This document shows, one piece after another, positions 8,884-17,569 of a stretch of DNA of 64,000 nt. The translations under genes and the position numbers were made by a program. The stretch's first letter is position 1, and each line of letters opens with the position of its first letter. Source of the DNA: DASQFQ01 sp963802905 (GTDB lineage: Bacteria > Actinomycetota > Thermoleophilia > Solirubrobacterales > Solirubrobacteraceae); the NCBI GenBank assembly GCA_963802905.1, contig CAWDKH010000011.1:186001-250000 (forward strand). The letters run 5' to 3'. The notes beneath the pieces were generated by a model that worked only from the letters and a program-made list of their open reading frames with translations, was not told where the DNA came from and made no database searches.

Positions 8884-9951
8884 ATGGCGACCGAAGCAGC
8901 ACAGTCCGGGGCCTCGCAGGAGGCCCCGCCGGACGTATCGGAGCACCTGACCACCGAGGACCGGGTCGGGCTCCTGCGCGCAATGCTCATGATGCGCGGC
9001 ATCGAGGAGCGCGCGATGACGCTCTACCGGCAGGGCAAGGTGCCCGGCTCGTTCTATGACGGCTTCGGCCAGGAGGCCGTGTCCGCCGGGCCGGCGTGGG
9101 CGATGGCCGCGCAGGACCGGCTCTGCATCCTCCACCGCGACCTCGCGGCGCACGTGATCCGCGGCGTGGAGACGGAGCGCATCTTCGCCCAGTACATGGG
9201 CCGCGAGGGCGGCATCACCGGCGGCCGCGACGGCAACGTGCACTTCGGCGACCGCACCAAGGGTTGCGTCGGCATGGTCTCGATGCTCCCCGACATGATG
9301 CTGATCGCGACCGGGCTCGCGATGGCGTTCAAGCTGCGCGGCGAGCAGCGCGTCGCCATGACGTGGTTCGGCGACGGCTCGACCTCGCGCGGCGACTTCC
9401 ACGAGGCGATGAACTGGGCCGGCGTCCAGCAGCTCCCGGTCATCTTCATCCTCGAGAACAACCAGTACGCGTACTCGACGCCGCTCGACCAGCAGTTCGC
9501 GGTCGACCCCGTCGAGCGCGCTGCCGCCTACGGCTTCCCGGGCGTCAAGGTCGACGGCAACGACGTCGAGGCGACGTTCGAGGTCGTCCGCGTCGCCCGC
9601 GAGCGCGCGCTCGCCGGCGAGGGCCCGACGATGATCGAGGCGCTGACGATGCGCATGCACGGCCACGCCGCGCACGACGACATGAAGTACGTGCCCAAGG
9701 AGAAGGTCGAGGAGTGGCAGGCGAAGGACCCGATCGACCTCCAGGTGCGCCGCATCGAGGCGCTCGGCGTCGACGTCGCCGCGCTGCGCGCCGACGTCAC
9801 GGCGGAGATCGACGCGGCCGTCGAGCGCGCGCTCGAGAGCCCGATGCCCGACGGCGCGACGGCCACCGACCGCCTGTTCGCCGACGAGCCGGCGCTGCTC
9901 GAGGACGGCAACGCGCCGTGGAGCGGCTTCAAGAAGAAGGCGGCTGCCTGA
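8884..9951 (+). CDS. 2-oxoacid dehydrogenase E1 component, alpha subunit
   Basis: A 355-residue thiamine-diphosphate E1 alpha subunit. The TPP/Mg-binding motif runs from GDGSTSRGDFHEA to about LENNQYAYS. The phosphorylation-loop-like region MRMHGHAAHDD follows. A purine-rich GAGGAAAGGG lies 10 bases before the ATG. It starts a three-gene operon with E1 beta and a lipoyl E2 and diverges from the membrane-protein operon. Sequence features are shared by pyruvate, acetoin and branched-chain 2-oxoacid dehydrogenases, so I do not fix the substrate. No E3 gene is present in the window. Confidence 0.92.
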   Translation: MATEAAQSGASQEAPPDVSEHLTTEDRVGLLRAMLMMRGIEERAMTLYRQGKVPGSFYDGFGQEAVSAGPAWAMAAQDRLCILHRDLAAHVIRGVETERIFAQYMGREGGITGGRDGNVHFGDRTKGCVGMVSMLPDMMLIATGLAMAFKLRGEQRVAMTWFGDGSTSRGDFHEAMNWAGVQQLPVIFILENNQYAYSTPLDQQFAVDPVERAAAYGFPGVKVDGNDVEATFEVVRVARERALAGEGPTMIEALTMRMHGHAAHDDMKYVPKEKVEEWQAKDPIDLQVRRIEALGVDVAALRADVTAEIDAAVERALESPMPDGATATDRLFADEPALLEDGNAPWSGFKKKAAA

Positions 9952-10916
9952 TGCCGACCATGACCTACCTGCAGGCGATCTCCGACGCCATGCGCGAGGA
10001 GATGCGCTCCGACGAGCGCGTCTTCGTGATGGGCGAGGACATCGGCACGTTCGGCGGCGCCTTCAAGGTGACCGACGGCTTCATCGACGAGTTCGGCCCC
10101 AAGCGCGTGATGGACACGCCGCTGGCCGAGTCGGCGATCATCGGCTGCGCGATCGGCGCGGCGGTCGAGGGCCTGCGACCGATCGCCGAGATGCAGTTCT
10201 CCGACTTCATCTCCTGCGGCTTCGACCAGCTCGTCAACGTCGCCGGGAAGATGTACTACCGGATGGGCCTGTCGGTGAACATCACCGTGCGCCTGCCCTC
10301 CGGCGGCGGCTTCTCGGGCGGCCCGTACCACTCCCAGAACCCCGAGGGCTGGTTCATGCACTCCCCGGGGCTGAAGGTCGTCGCCCCGTCGACGGCCGAG
10401 GACGCCAAGGGCCTGCTGATCGCGGCCGTGCGCGACCCCAACCCGGTCCTGTTCATGGAGCACAAGCACCTCTACCGCCGCGTCAAGGGCGACGTCGCCG
10501 AGGGCAGCTACGAGACGCCGTTCACCGCGCGGATCGCGCGCGAGGGCACGGATCTCACGGTGATCGCCTACGGCGCCATGGTCCACACCGCGCTGGAGGC
10601 GACCGAGGACATCGACGGCGCCTCGATCGAGGTGCTCGACCTGCGCTCGCTGGTGCCGCTCGACGAGGAGGCGATCCTCGCGTCGGTGCGCAAGACGTCG
10701 AAGGTCGTGATCGTCGACGAGGCCAACCGCACGTGCGCCGCGGGCGCAGAGGTGGCGGCCGTGATCGCCGAGCGCGGCTGGGAGGACCTCGACGGGCCGG
10801 TCGTGCGCGTCGCCTCGCCGGACGTGCCGATCCCGTTCTCGCCCACGCTGGAGCAGGCGGTTCTGCCCCAGGTCGACGATGTGAGGGAGGCGTGCCGTGA
10901 GCTCCTCGCCTACTGA
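9951..10916 (+). CDS. 2-oxoacid dehydrogenase E1 component, beta subunit
   Basis: A 321-residue E1 beta subunit. The N-terminal pyrimidine-binding domain has GEDIGTFGGAFKVTDGF and the conserved PLAESAIIGCAIGAA; a transketolase C-terminal domain follows (IAYGAMVHTALEA, DLRSLVPLDEEAI). Its ATG shares a base with the E1 alpha stop (TGATG), indicating translational coupling for stoichiometric alpha2-beta2 assembly. Its 3' end overlaps the E2 start by 20 bases. Subfamily (pyruvate versus branched-chain or acetoin) is not settled from the sequence alone. Confidence 0.92.
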   Translation: MPTMTYLQAISDAMREEMRSDERVFVMGEDIGTFGGAFKVTDGFIDEFGPKRVMDTPLAESAIIGCAIGAAVEGLRPIAEMQFSDFISCGFDQLVNVAGKMYYRMGLSVNITVRLPSGGGFSGGPYHSQNPEGWFMHSPGLKVVAPSTAEDAKGLLIAAVRDPNPVLFMEHKHLYRRVKGDVAEGSYETPFTARIAREGTDLTVIAYGAMVHTALEATEDIDGASIEVLDLRSLVPLDEEAILASVRKTSKVVIVDEANRTCAAGAEVAAVIAERGWEDLDGPVVRVASPDVPIPFSPTLEQAVLPQVDDVREACRELLAY

Positions 10917-12165
10917 GACGTTCGTGGATGTGACGATGCCCCAGATGGGCGTCTCGGTCGCCGAGGGCACCGTCGTCGAGTGGAAGAAGCAGCCCGGCGA
11001 CTGGGTCGAGCGCGACGAGATCATCGCCTCGATCTCGACCGACAAGATCGACACCGACGTCGAGGCGCCCGCGTCCGGGCGCGTGCAGGAGATCCTGGTC
11101 GATGTCGGCACGACGGTCGACGTCGGCGTCGTGATGGCGCGCATCGCCACCGACGCGAAGCCCGGCGAGGCGCACGCCTCGGAGAGCCAGGGCACGTCCG
11201 AGGCCGCGGTGGCGCTGAACGCCCCCGGCGACGCGGGCGACCTGTCCGGCGACACGATCGAGCGGCCGGCGCGCAAGCCCGGTAGCCGGCGCTATTCGCC
11301 GGTGGTGATGCGAATCGCAGCCGAACACGGCGTCGACCTCGAGCAGGTCAAGGGGACCGGCCGCGACGGCCGCGTGCGCAAGCCCGACGTGCTCGCCTAC
11401 ATCGAAGGCAACGGCGCCGCGAAGGAAGAGCCGCCGATGCACATCGAGAGCCCGTACAAGCCCGAGCCGGTCGCGCCGAGGAAGCCGGAGGCGGCTCCGG
11501 CCCCCACCGGCCAGGGCGAGCCGCTCTCGCGCATGCGCCAGTCGATCGGCAGGGCGATGATCGAGTCGCTGCAGACCGCGGCGACGTGCACGACGATCAT
11601 CGAGGCCGACCTGACCCGGATCGCGAAGGACCGCGAGACGACCGGGCTGACGTGGCTGCCCTACATCGCCCGCGCGACGATCGAGACGCTGCGCGAGTTC
11701 CCCTCGCTCAACGCGACGCTCGAGGGCGAGACGTTCACCCAGTACGAGGCGGTCAACCTCGGCATCGCGGTCTCGCTCGGCACGGGCGGCCTGATCGTCC
11801 CGGTCATCCGCGACGCGCAGGACCTGAGCGTCGAGGGGCTGGGCAAGGCGATCAAGGCGCTCGCCCGCAAGGCGCGCGACAACCAGCTCACGCCCGACGA
11901 CGTCCGCGGCGGCTCGTTCACGATCACCAACCCCGGCGGCTACGGCTCGATCATGGCGACGCCGGTGATCAACCTGCCGCAGGTGGCGATCCTCGACACC
12001 GAGGCGGTCGTGAAGCGGCCGGTGGTCATCACCGACGAGTTCGGGAACGACTCGATCGCGATCCGCCACATGACCTACCTCTGCATGTCGTGGGATCACC
12101 GCGCGCTCGACGGCGCCTTGGCGGCGCAGTTCCTCGCAGCGCTGCGCGGGCGGCTCGAGAGCTGA
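10897..12165 (+). CDS. Dihydrolipoamide acyltransferase (E2) of the E1 operon
   Basis: A 422-residue E2 from a GTG start. It has a lipoyl domain with STDKIDTDV (Lys50), a short linker, a peripheral-subunit-binding domain (SPVVMRIAAEHGVDL), and a catalytic core ending in WDHRALDGALAA with His401 and Asp405, the intact HxxxDG active site. It differs clearly from the E2 encoded at 4.6 kb, which has Tyr in place of that Asp and a longer acidic linker, so the two probably serve different complexes. It is co-transcribed with E1 alpha and beta, and its stop overlaps the DUF488 gene. Confidence 0.92.
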   Translation: MSSSPTETFVDVTMPQMGVSVAEGTVVEWKKQPGDWVERDEIIASISTDKIDTDVEAPASGRVQEILVDVGTTVDVGVVMARIATDAKPGEAHASESQGTSEAAVALNAPGDAGDLSGDTIERPARKPGSRRYSPVVMRIAAEHGVDLEQVKGTGRDGRVRKPDVLAYIEGNGAAKEEPPMHIESPYKPEPVAPRKPEAAPAPTGQGEPLSRMRQSIGRAMIESLQTAATCTTIIEADLTRIAKDRETTGLTWLPYIARATIETLREFPSLNATLEGETFTQYEAVNLGIAVSLGTGGLIVPVIRDAQDLSVEGLGKAIKALARKARDNQLTPDDVRGGSFTITNPGGYGSIMATPVINLPQVAILDTEAVVKRPVVITDEFGNDSIAIRHMTYLCMSWDHRALDGALAAQFLAALRGRLES

Positions 12166-12686
12166 TCCACACCGTCGGCCATTCCACGCGGGAGCGCGAC
12201 GAGCTCGTCGCGCTCCTGCGCGCCCACGGGGTCGATGCTGTGGCCGACGTCCGCCGCTTCCCGGGCTCCAAGCGGCTCCCGCACTTCAACGCGGAGGCGC
12301 TGCGCGCGGCGCTCCCGGCGGAGGGCATCGCCTACGAGCACTACGTCGAGCTCGGCGGCCGGCGCTCGCGCGTGCCGGGCTCGCCCAACGGCGGCTGGGA
12401 GGTCGCCGCCTTCCAGGGCTACGCCGACCACATGGCCTCGGAGGAGTTCGCGCGCGGGCTGGAGCGCCTGGAGGCCTGGGCGCGCGAGCGGCACGTCGCG
12501 GTGATGTGCGCCGAGGCGCCGTGGTGGCGCTGCCACCGCCGGCTCCTGGCCGACACGCTGCTCGTCCGCGGTCACGAGGTCCGCCACATCGTCGACGCGC
12601 GCGAGGCCGCCGCGCACGAGCTGACGGAGTTCGCGCAGGTGGAGGACGGCCGGCTCACTTACCCGCCGGCACAGCTCACGCTCTAG
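12162..12686 (+). CDS. DUF488-family protein with apparent CTG start
   Basis: Homology starts at IHTVGHSTRERDELVALL, the conserved beginning of DUF488 proteins. The family motifs ADVRRFPGSKRLPHF and MCAEAPWWRCHRRLLAD (Cys and His conserved) are present. The frame upstream, inside E2, has no ATG, GTG or TTG. The best start is CTG at 12162, which forms a CTGA overlap with the E2 stop, like the ATGA overlaps elsewhere here. The first canonical start, GTG at 12240, would delete the conserved N terminus. About 174 residues. Function of the family is unsettled. It is probably translationally coupled to E2. Confidence 0.75.
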   Translation: MIHTVGHSTRERDELVALLRAHGVDAVADVRRFPGSKRLPHFNAEALRAALPAEGIAYEHYVELGGRRSRVPGSPNGGWEVAAFQGYADHMASEEFARGLERLEAWARERHVAVMCAEAPWWRCHRRLLADTLLVRGHEVRHIVDAREAAAHELTEFAQVEDGRLTYPPAQLTL

Positions 12687-12711
12687 ATGGTGGATCGGTG
12701 GGATCCACCAT
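12687..12711. terminator. Perfect inverted repeat between convergent genes
   Basis: Arms ATGGTGGATC and GATCCACCAT are perfectly complementary over 10 bp with a 5-base loop. They lie exactly between the DUF488 stop and the stop of the opposing LuxR gene. There is no clear T-run, so a bidirectional hairpin terminator is likely but not certain. Confidence 0.6.
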
Positions 12712-14231
12712 CAGTCCGGCAGGAGCCCGTGGCGGACCGCGAACAGGCTCGCGGTCGCGCGCGTCGAGGCGCCGATCTTCGCGTAGATGTGCTCGACGTG
12801 GTTGCCCACGGTCTTGGGCGAGATGACGAGCTGCGCGCCGATCTCGCGGTTCGACAGCCCTCGCGAGAGCAGCCGGAGCACCTCGATCTCGCGGGCGGTC
12901 AGGCCCTCGGGTCCCTCGCGGCGGCGGGGGACGCGGTGGCCGGCCGCCCCGAGGACGGCCTCGACCGCGTCGCCGTCGAGGCGGCCCGCACGCACGTCGG
13001 AGCGCAGCTGGTCGGCGGCTGCCGGGGGAGCGTGAGGCGGCCGGTACGGGCGCGGCTCGCACATCGCCTGGTAGGCGTCGGCGGCGCCGAGAACGCGCGC
13101 CGGCGGCGAGATCGCCGCGCCTGACAGGCCGCGCGGGTAGCCGGATCCGTCGAGCCGCTCGCGGTGCTGGACCGCGATCGCGGCGAGCGGCGCGAGCGAG
13201 GCCGACTGGCTGAGCATGCGCTCGGTCAGGTACGGCTGGAAGCGCACCCGCTCCCACTCTCCCGGGCCCAGCGGCCCCGGCTTGTCCCACACGGAGTTGG
13301 AGACGCCAAGCCGCCCGAGGTCGTGGACGAGCCCCGCCCGGCGCAGCGTCCGCACCTCGTCCTCTGGGAGATCGAGGCGCTCCGCCGCCGCGCCCGCGAG
13401 CTCGGCGACGGCCCGCGCGTGCCCGAGCGCATAGGGCGTCTTGAGGTCGACGAAGTCCGCGACCGCCACCAGCGCCGCCTCGATGTCGTCTCCCGACAGC
13501 ACCAGCGCGAGCGCCGGTTCGGCGTCGATCACCGCGTCCCACGTCGCAACGTCCTCGAGGCCCGCGAGCAGGCCGTCGTCTTCGATCAGAGCGGCAAGCG
13601 CTGGGTCGAACTGGTGGCCCGCGCGCCGCCGAGCGAGCTCCCGGGCCGTCTCGATGCCACCGGTCCGGTGGGCGACCTCGACGTGTTCGGCGAACTGGGC
13701 CACGCGGGCGGCGTTCGGGATCGCGCCGCCACGCTGGCGTCCAGGCCAGCCCTTGCCGTCCCACTGCTCATACGCGGCGCCGAGCGCGTCGATCACCTCT
13801 GCGGGCAGCCGGAGCTCGGCGGCCAACGAGCGCGCCATCTCTGCGTGGTGATTGAGCATGCCATCGACCTCGCGGCGGCCCGAGACGGCGAACTCGAGCC
13901 CCGTCCGGAGGCGCTGGAGCGGCGGTCGGCCGGAGCCGAGGAGCCGCAGCATGGAGAGAGCGCCGCCGTCGTACTTGCCCGCTTTCAGCGCGATGTCGTC
14001 GCCGAACCACTTCGCCTGCTCGTAGGCGTCGGTGTGACAGCCGACGTTGATGAGCAGCGCCGTGTAGTAGACCGCGACGCGCTCCTGCTCGGGCAGCCCT
14101 TGGCGGTCGGCGAGCCGCAGGGCGATCAGGCACTGGCGGAGCACGTGCTCCATCGGCTGGCCGAAGCCGAGGTCGATGCCGAGCGAGAGTGCCGCGACGA
14201 GCTCGGCCAATCGCACGTGCGTGCGATCCAT
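12711..14231 (-). CDS. HD-GYP domain protein with C-terminal LuxR HTH
   Basis: A 506-residue regulator. The C-terminal half holds an HD-GYP domain: GLVHDLGRLGVSNSVWD supplies the HD pair, and HRERLDGSGYPRGL the GYP element. It ends with a LuxR-type HTH (LTAREIEVLRLLSRGLSNREIG). The N-terminal half looks like a second, decayed HD-GYP module (LINVGCHTDA in place of HD, then YEQWDGKGWPG). HD-GYP proteins often hydrolyse c-di-GMP; joined to LuxR, this could couple the nucleotide to transcription. A TACGCT box lies 6 bases before the ATG. Convergent with the DUF488 gene, divergent from a methyltransferase. Confidence 0.82.
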   Translation of the reverse strand: MDRTHVRLAELVAALSLGIDLGFGQPMEHVLRQCLIALRLADRQGLPEQERVAVYYTALLINVGCHTDAYEQAKWFGDDIALKAGKYDGGALSMLRLLGSGRPPLQRLRTGLEFAVSGRREVDGMLNHHAEMARSLAAELRLPAEVIDALGAAYEQWDGKGWPGRQRGGAIPNAARVAQFAEHVEVAHRTGGIETARELARRRAGHQFDPALAALIEDDGLLAGLEDVATWDAVIDAEPALALVLSGDDIEAALVAVADFVDLKTPYALGHARAVAELAGAAAERLDLPEDEVRTLRRAGLVHDLGRLGVSNSVWDKPGPLGPGEWERVRFQPYLTERMLSQSASLAPLAAIAVQHRERLDGSGYPRGLSGAAISPPARVLGAADAYQAMCEPRPYRPPHAPPAAADQLRSDVRAGRLDGDAVEAVLGAAGHRVPRRREGPEGLTAREIEVLRLLSRGLSNREIGAQLVISPKTVGNHVEHIYAKIGASTRATASLFAVRHGLLPD

Positions 14232-14237
14232 CGTCCG

Positions 14238-14243
14238 AGCGTA
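14238..14243 (-). promoter_or_regulatory. Candidate leaderless -10 (TACGCT) for the HD-GYP/LuxR gene
   Basis: On the reverse strand TACGCT ends 6 bases before the ATG with no Shine-Dalgarno sequence between. It faces away from the methyltransferase box 53 bases along. Confidence 0.45.
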
Positions 14244-14296
14244 TCCGCCGCCGGAAGATGAGGCGAACGCCTCATGCGGCGCGCACGGTCGCGGCC

Positions 14297-14302
14297 TAGC
14301 GT
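14297..14302 (+). promoter_or_regulatory. Candidate leaderless -10 (TAGCGT) for the methyltransferase
   Basis: TAGCGT ends 6 bases before the ATG at 14309; no ribosome-binding site intervenes. Confidence 0.45.
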
Positions 14303-14308
14303 CGCCCC

Positions 14309-15124
14309 ATGGCTATCAGCGAGCTGGATCAGATGAAGCAGGGCGCCCGCGCCACCTGGGCTGCCGGTGACTACCCCGCGATCGCGCAGCGGCAGCTGTG
14401 GCCGCTGGGCGAGCGGATCGTCAGCCGCATCGGGGTCGCACCCGGCGAGGACGTGCTCGACGTCGCCTGCGGCACCGGCAACGCGGCGATCCGGGCGGCG
14501 CAGGCCGGCGGGCGAGTGGTCGGCGTCGACATCACGCCCGAGCTGCTCGAGGAAGGCCGCCGGCTGGCCGGCGAGGCGGGCGTCGAGATCGAGTGGCTGG
14601 AGGGCGACGCGGAGGCGCTGCCGGTCGCGGACGAGCGCTTCGACGTGGTGGTCTCCGTGATGGGCTGCATGTTCGCCCCGCGCCACCGCGTGACCGCGGC
14701 CGAGCTGGCGCGGGTGCTGCGCCCCGGCGGGCGCTTGTGCGTCACCGGCTGGGCGCCGGAGGGCGCGATGGGCGACATGTTCAGGACGCTCGGGAGCCAC
14801 ATGCCGGCCCCGCCTCCCTCCGCCGAGCCGCCGCTGCTGTGGGGCACCGAGGAGCACGTCCGCGAGCTGTTCGCCGGCACCGGCATCGAGGTCGAGTTCG
14901 CGCGCGAGCAGTCGGCGTTCGCGCACTTCGACTCAATCGACGACGAGCTCGAGTTCGCGACGTCGAAGTTCGGGCCGCTGATCATGGCCCGCCGGATGCT
15001 CGAGCCGCAGGGCCGCTGGCAGGCGCTGCTCGACGACCTGCGGCGGTTCAGCGAACGGCGGCCGGACGCCGCTGAGTACCTCGTGACGGTGGGTCGCAAG
15101 GGGTACGCTGGAGGCGATGCCTGA
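14309..15124 (+). CDS. Class I SAM-dependent methyltransferase
   Basis: A 271-residue protein with the class I methyltransferase fold: motif I LDVACGTGNAAIRAAQ near residues 50-65, the acidic residue of motif II in VVGVDITPELLEEG, WLEGDAEALPVADERFDVV (motifs II/III) and ARVLRPGGRLCVTGW. It resembles the UbiE/Methyltransf_11 group acting on small molecules; the substrate is unknown. Its 3' end overlaps lipB by 8 bases. It is the first gene of a run that continues through lipB, lipA and the rhomboid gene, although a separate promoter-like box lies inside its end. Confidence 0.83.
   Translation: MAISELDQMKQGARATWAAGDYPAIAQRQLWPLGERIVSRIGVAPGEDVLDVACGTGNAAIRAAQAGGRVVGVDITPELLEEGRRLAGEAGVEIEWLEGDAEALPVADERFDVVVSVMGCMFAPRHRVTAAELARVLRPGGRLCVTGWAPEGAMGDMFRTLGSHMPAPPPSAEPPLLWGTEEHVRELFAGTGIEVEFAREQSAFAHFDSIDDELEFATSKFGPLIMARRMLEPQGRWQALLDDLRRFSERRPDAAEYLVTVGRKGYAGGDA
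15104..15109 (+). promoter_or_regulatory. Candidate -10 (TACGCT) before lipB
   Basis: TACGCT ends 7 bases before the lipB ATG, inside the end of the methyltransferase gene. GGAGG also lies in that gap, so this start could be used in either a leadered or leaderless transcript. Confidence 0.35.
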
Positions 15125-15797
15125 CCTGCACGTCTGCAACCTGGGCGAGATCGAGTACCGCGAGGGGGTCGCGCTGCAGGAGCGCATCCGCACGCGGGTG
15201 CAGGAGGGCGAGCTGCCGGGCGTGCTGCTGCTGCTCGAGCACCCGCCCGTGTACACCCGCGGGCGGCGCTCCGAGGCGGGCGAGCTGCCGATGGGCGAGG
15301 ACTGGTACCGCTCGCAGGGCATCGACATCGTCCAGACCGACCGCGGCGGCAAGCTCACCTACCACGGCCCCGGCCAGCTCGTGGGCTACCCGATCCTCCC
15401 CGTCACCGACGTCGTCGCCTACCTGCGGACGATGGAGGAGGCGATCGTCGCCGCACTCGCCGAGGAGGGCATCGAGGCCGGCCCGCGCGAGGGCCTGACC
15501 GGCGTCTGGGTGGAGGACCGCAAGATCGGCTCGATCGGCGTCCACCTCTCGCGCGGGGTGACCACGCACGGCTTTGCGATCAACGTCGACAACGACCTGC
15601 AGCCGTTCGAGTGGGTCGTCCCGTGCGGGCTCGATGGGGTGCGGATGACGTCGATCACCAAGGAGACGGGCGAGGGCGAGCACATGGCCTGCTTCCGGCG
15701 GCGGATGGCGCTCGCGTTCTGCCAGGCGCTCGGCTACCGGCAGCGGCTGGTGACCCCCGAGCGACTCGAAGCGCGGGCGATACCCTCAGCGGTGTGA
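15117..15797 (+). CDS. lipB: Octanoyl-[acyl-carrier-protein]:protein N-octanoyltransferase
   Basis: LipB moves octanoate from acyl carrier protein to lipoyl-domain lysines, the first step of lipoate assembly. The 226-residue product has the family signature GGKLTYHGPGQLVGYPIL, the catalytic Lys in DRKIGSIGVHL, and the nucleophile Cys in VVPCGL. Its length matches the family. The stop overlaps the lipA GTG (GTGA). The targets in this window are the lipoyl domains of two E2 proteins. Confidence 0.95.
   Translation: MPDLHVCNLGEIEYREGVALQERIRTRVQEGELPGVLLLLEHPPVYTRGRRSEAGELPMGEDWYRSQGIDIVQTDRGGKLTYHGPGQLVGYPILPVTDVVAYLRTMEEAIVAALAEEGIEAGPREGLTGVWVEDRKIGSIGVHLSRGVTTHGFAINVDNDLQPFEWVVPCGLDGVRMTSITKETGEGEHMACFRRRMALAFCQALGYRQRLVTPERLEARAIPSAV
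15781..15786 (+). promoter_or_regulatory. Candidate -10 (TACCCT) before lipA
   Basis: TACCCT ends 7 bases before the lipA GTG, within lipB. It may give lipA its own leaderless transcript besides the operon message. Confidence 0.35.
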
Positions 15798-16771
15798 GCG
15801 AGCGGATCCACGTCACCCGATCCCGCGCGAACCCGGGCGGGATGGACGTCAAGCGCATCCTCGGCGAGGAGGTGCAGCCGTTCCGCGGCCGCAAGCCGCC
15901 GTGGTTCAAGGTCCCGCCGCCCGGCGGCCCGAAGTACCGCGAGCTGACCGAGATGATCAAGTCGGAGGGGCTGCACACGGTCTGCCAGGAGGCGGCCTGC
16001 CCCAACGTCGGCGAGTGCTGGGAGCGCGGCACCGCCACGTTCATGATCCTCGGCGACACCTGCACCCGCCGCTGCGGCTTCTGCAACGTCAAGACCGGCA
16101 AGCCGACCTGGAACGACCCGCTCGAGCCCGCCCGCGTCGCCCGCTCGGTGGCGAAGATGGGCCTCCGGCACGCGGTCATCACCAGCGTCGACCGCGACGA
16201 CCTGCCCGACTACGGCGCCTCCGCCTTCGTCGGCGTCATCCGCTCGATCCGCATGCAGGCGCCCGAGTGCAAGGTCGAGGTGCTCACGCCCGACTTCCGC
16301 GGCGAGGAGATGCCGCTGGCCAAGGTCATCACCGAGCGCCCTGACGTCTTCAACCACAACGTCGAGGTCGTCCCGCGCCTCTACCCCGTCGCGCGCCGCG
16401 GCTCGCGCTGGGAGCGCTCGCTGCGCGTCCTCTCCAACGCCAAGGAGATGGGCGGCGACGAGGTCGTCACCAAGTCCGGCCTGATGGTCGGGCTCGGCGA
16501 GACGCACGACGAGATGGTCGAGGCGTTCGGCGCGCTGCGCGAGCACGGCGTCCAGGTCCTCACCGTCGGCCAGTACCTGCGCCCCACCGAGCGCCACCTG
16601 CCGGTCGTGCGCTTCTGGCACCCGGACGAGTTCAAGGCGCTCGAGGTAGCCGCCTACGACCTCGGCTTCGACCACATCGCCGCCGGCCCGCTCGTTCGCT
16701 CGAGCTACCACGCCGACCAGCACGTGCCGCAGTCCCAGCCCGGGACCGGTCCGCTGGCCGCCGCCGGCTAG
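15794..16771 (+). CDS. lipA: Lipoyl synthase
   Basis: A radical-SAM enzyme that inserts two sulfurs into protein-bound octanoyl groups. The 325-residue product has both iron-sulfur sites: the auxiliary cluster cysteines Cys64, Cys69 and Cys75 (C-x4-C-x5-C) and the radical-SAM cysteines Cys90, Cys94 and Cys97 (CTRRCGFC). The conserved terminal RSSYHAD supplies the serine ligand typical of LipA. GTG at 15794 overlaps the lipB stop; an internal ATG at 15842 would shorten the N terminus but keep all motifs. It is followed with no gap by a rhomboid gene. Confidence 0.96.
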   Translation: MSERIHVTRSRANPGGMDVKRILGEEVQPFRGRKPPWFKVPPPGGPKYRELTEMIKSEGLHTVCQEAACPNVGECWERGTATFMILGDTCTRRCGFCNVKTGKPTWNDPLEPARVARSVAKMGLRHAVITSVDRDDLPDYGASAFVGVIRSIRMQAPECKVEVLTPDFRGEEMPLAKVITERPDVFNHNVEVVPRLYPVARRGSRWERSLRVLSNAKEMGGDEVVTKSGLMVGLGETHDEMVEAFGALREHGVQVLTVGQYLRPTERHLPVVRFWHPDEFKALEVAAYDLGFDHIAAGPLVRSSYHADQHVPQSQPGTGPLAAAG

Positions 16772-17566
16772 TTGTTCCCGTTCAAGGACAACATCCCCAC
16801 CGACCGCTTCCCGGTGGTCACGGTGGCGCTGATCGCGCTCAACGTGATCGCGTACTTGTTCTGGCAGCGGGGCGGGATCTCGCTCGGCGATCCGAGCGCC
16901 GGCAACCCGCACTACTTCAACAACCTCATCGACTACGCGCAGTTCCCGTACGAGATCACGCACCCGGGCGAGCACTGCGAGGCGGTCCAGAGCGGCGCGA
17001 TCGTCTGCGAGGGTCAGCCCGGGGTGAGCGGCACCGCCGAGCCGCAGCCGCCGACGTGGCTGACGCTGTTCACGTCGATGTTCATGCACGGCGGCCTGCT
17101 TCACCTCGGCGGCAACATGCTGTTCCTGTGGGTCTTCGGCAACAACGTCGAGGACTCGATGGGCCCGGTGAAGTACGTCCTCTTCTACCTCCTGGCCGGC
17201 CTGGCAGCAACGGCCGGGCAGGTGCTCGTAGATCCCAACGCGGCGGTGCCCAGCATTGGGGCGTCGGGGGCGATCGCCGGGGTACTGGGTGGCTACATCC
17301 TGCTGTTCCCGAAGGCCCGCGTGATCACGCTGATCTTCATCGTGTTCTTCTTCACCATCATCGAGCTGCCCGCCCTGGTCATCCTTGGCTTCTGGTTCTT
17401 CCAGCAGATCCTGTTCGGCTACTTCGACCTCAATAGCGGTGGCGAGGGCGGCGGCGTCGCCTACTTTGCCCACATCGGAGGCTTCGTGTTCGGGCTCGCC
17501 GCGATCAAGCTGTTCGCGGACGAGCGCAAACGCCGGCGGCAGGAGGAAGCCGCCTTGCGCTTCTAA
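16772..17566 (+). CDS. Rhomboid-family intramembrane serine protease
   Basis: A 264-residue polytopic protein from a TTG start abutting the lipA stop. It has the rhomboid HGGLLHLGGNMLFLWVFGNN element (His/Asn near 111-124), the nucleophile in SIGASGAIAG (Ser165), and the partner His in FAHIGGFVFG (His234), so it should be an active protease. The first loop (residues ~35-95) is longer than in minimal bacterial rhomboids and contains two cysteines. The C terminus is a short Arg/Lys-rich cytoplasmic tail. Substrates are unknown. It is likely co-transcribed with lipA and the small membrane gene that follows. Confidence 0.92.
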   Translation: MFPFKDNIPTDRFPVVTVALIALNVIAYLFWQRGGISLGDPSAGNPHYFNNLIDYAQFPYEITHPGEHCEAVQSGAIVCEGQPGVSGTAEPQPPTWLTLFTSMFMHGGLLHLGGNMLFLWVFGNNVEDSMGPVKYVLFYLLAGLAATAGQVLVDPNAAVPSIGASGAIAGVLGGYILLFPKARVITLIFIVFFFTIIELPALVILGFWFFQQILFGYFDLNSGGEGGGVAYFAHIGGFVFGLAAIKLFADERKRRRQEEAALRF

Positions 17567-17569
17567 GCC

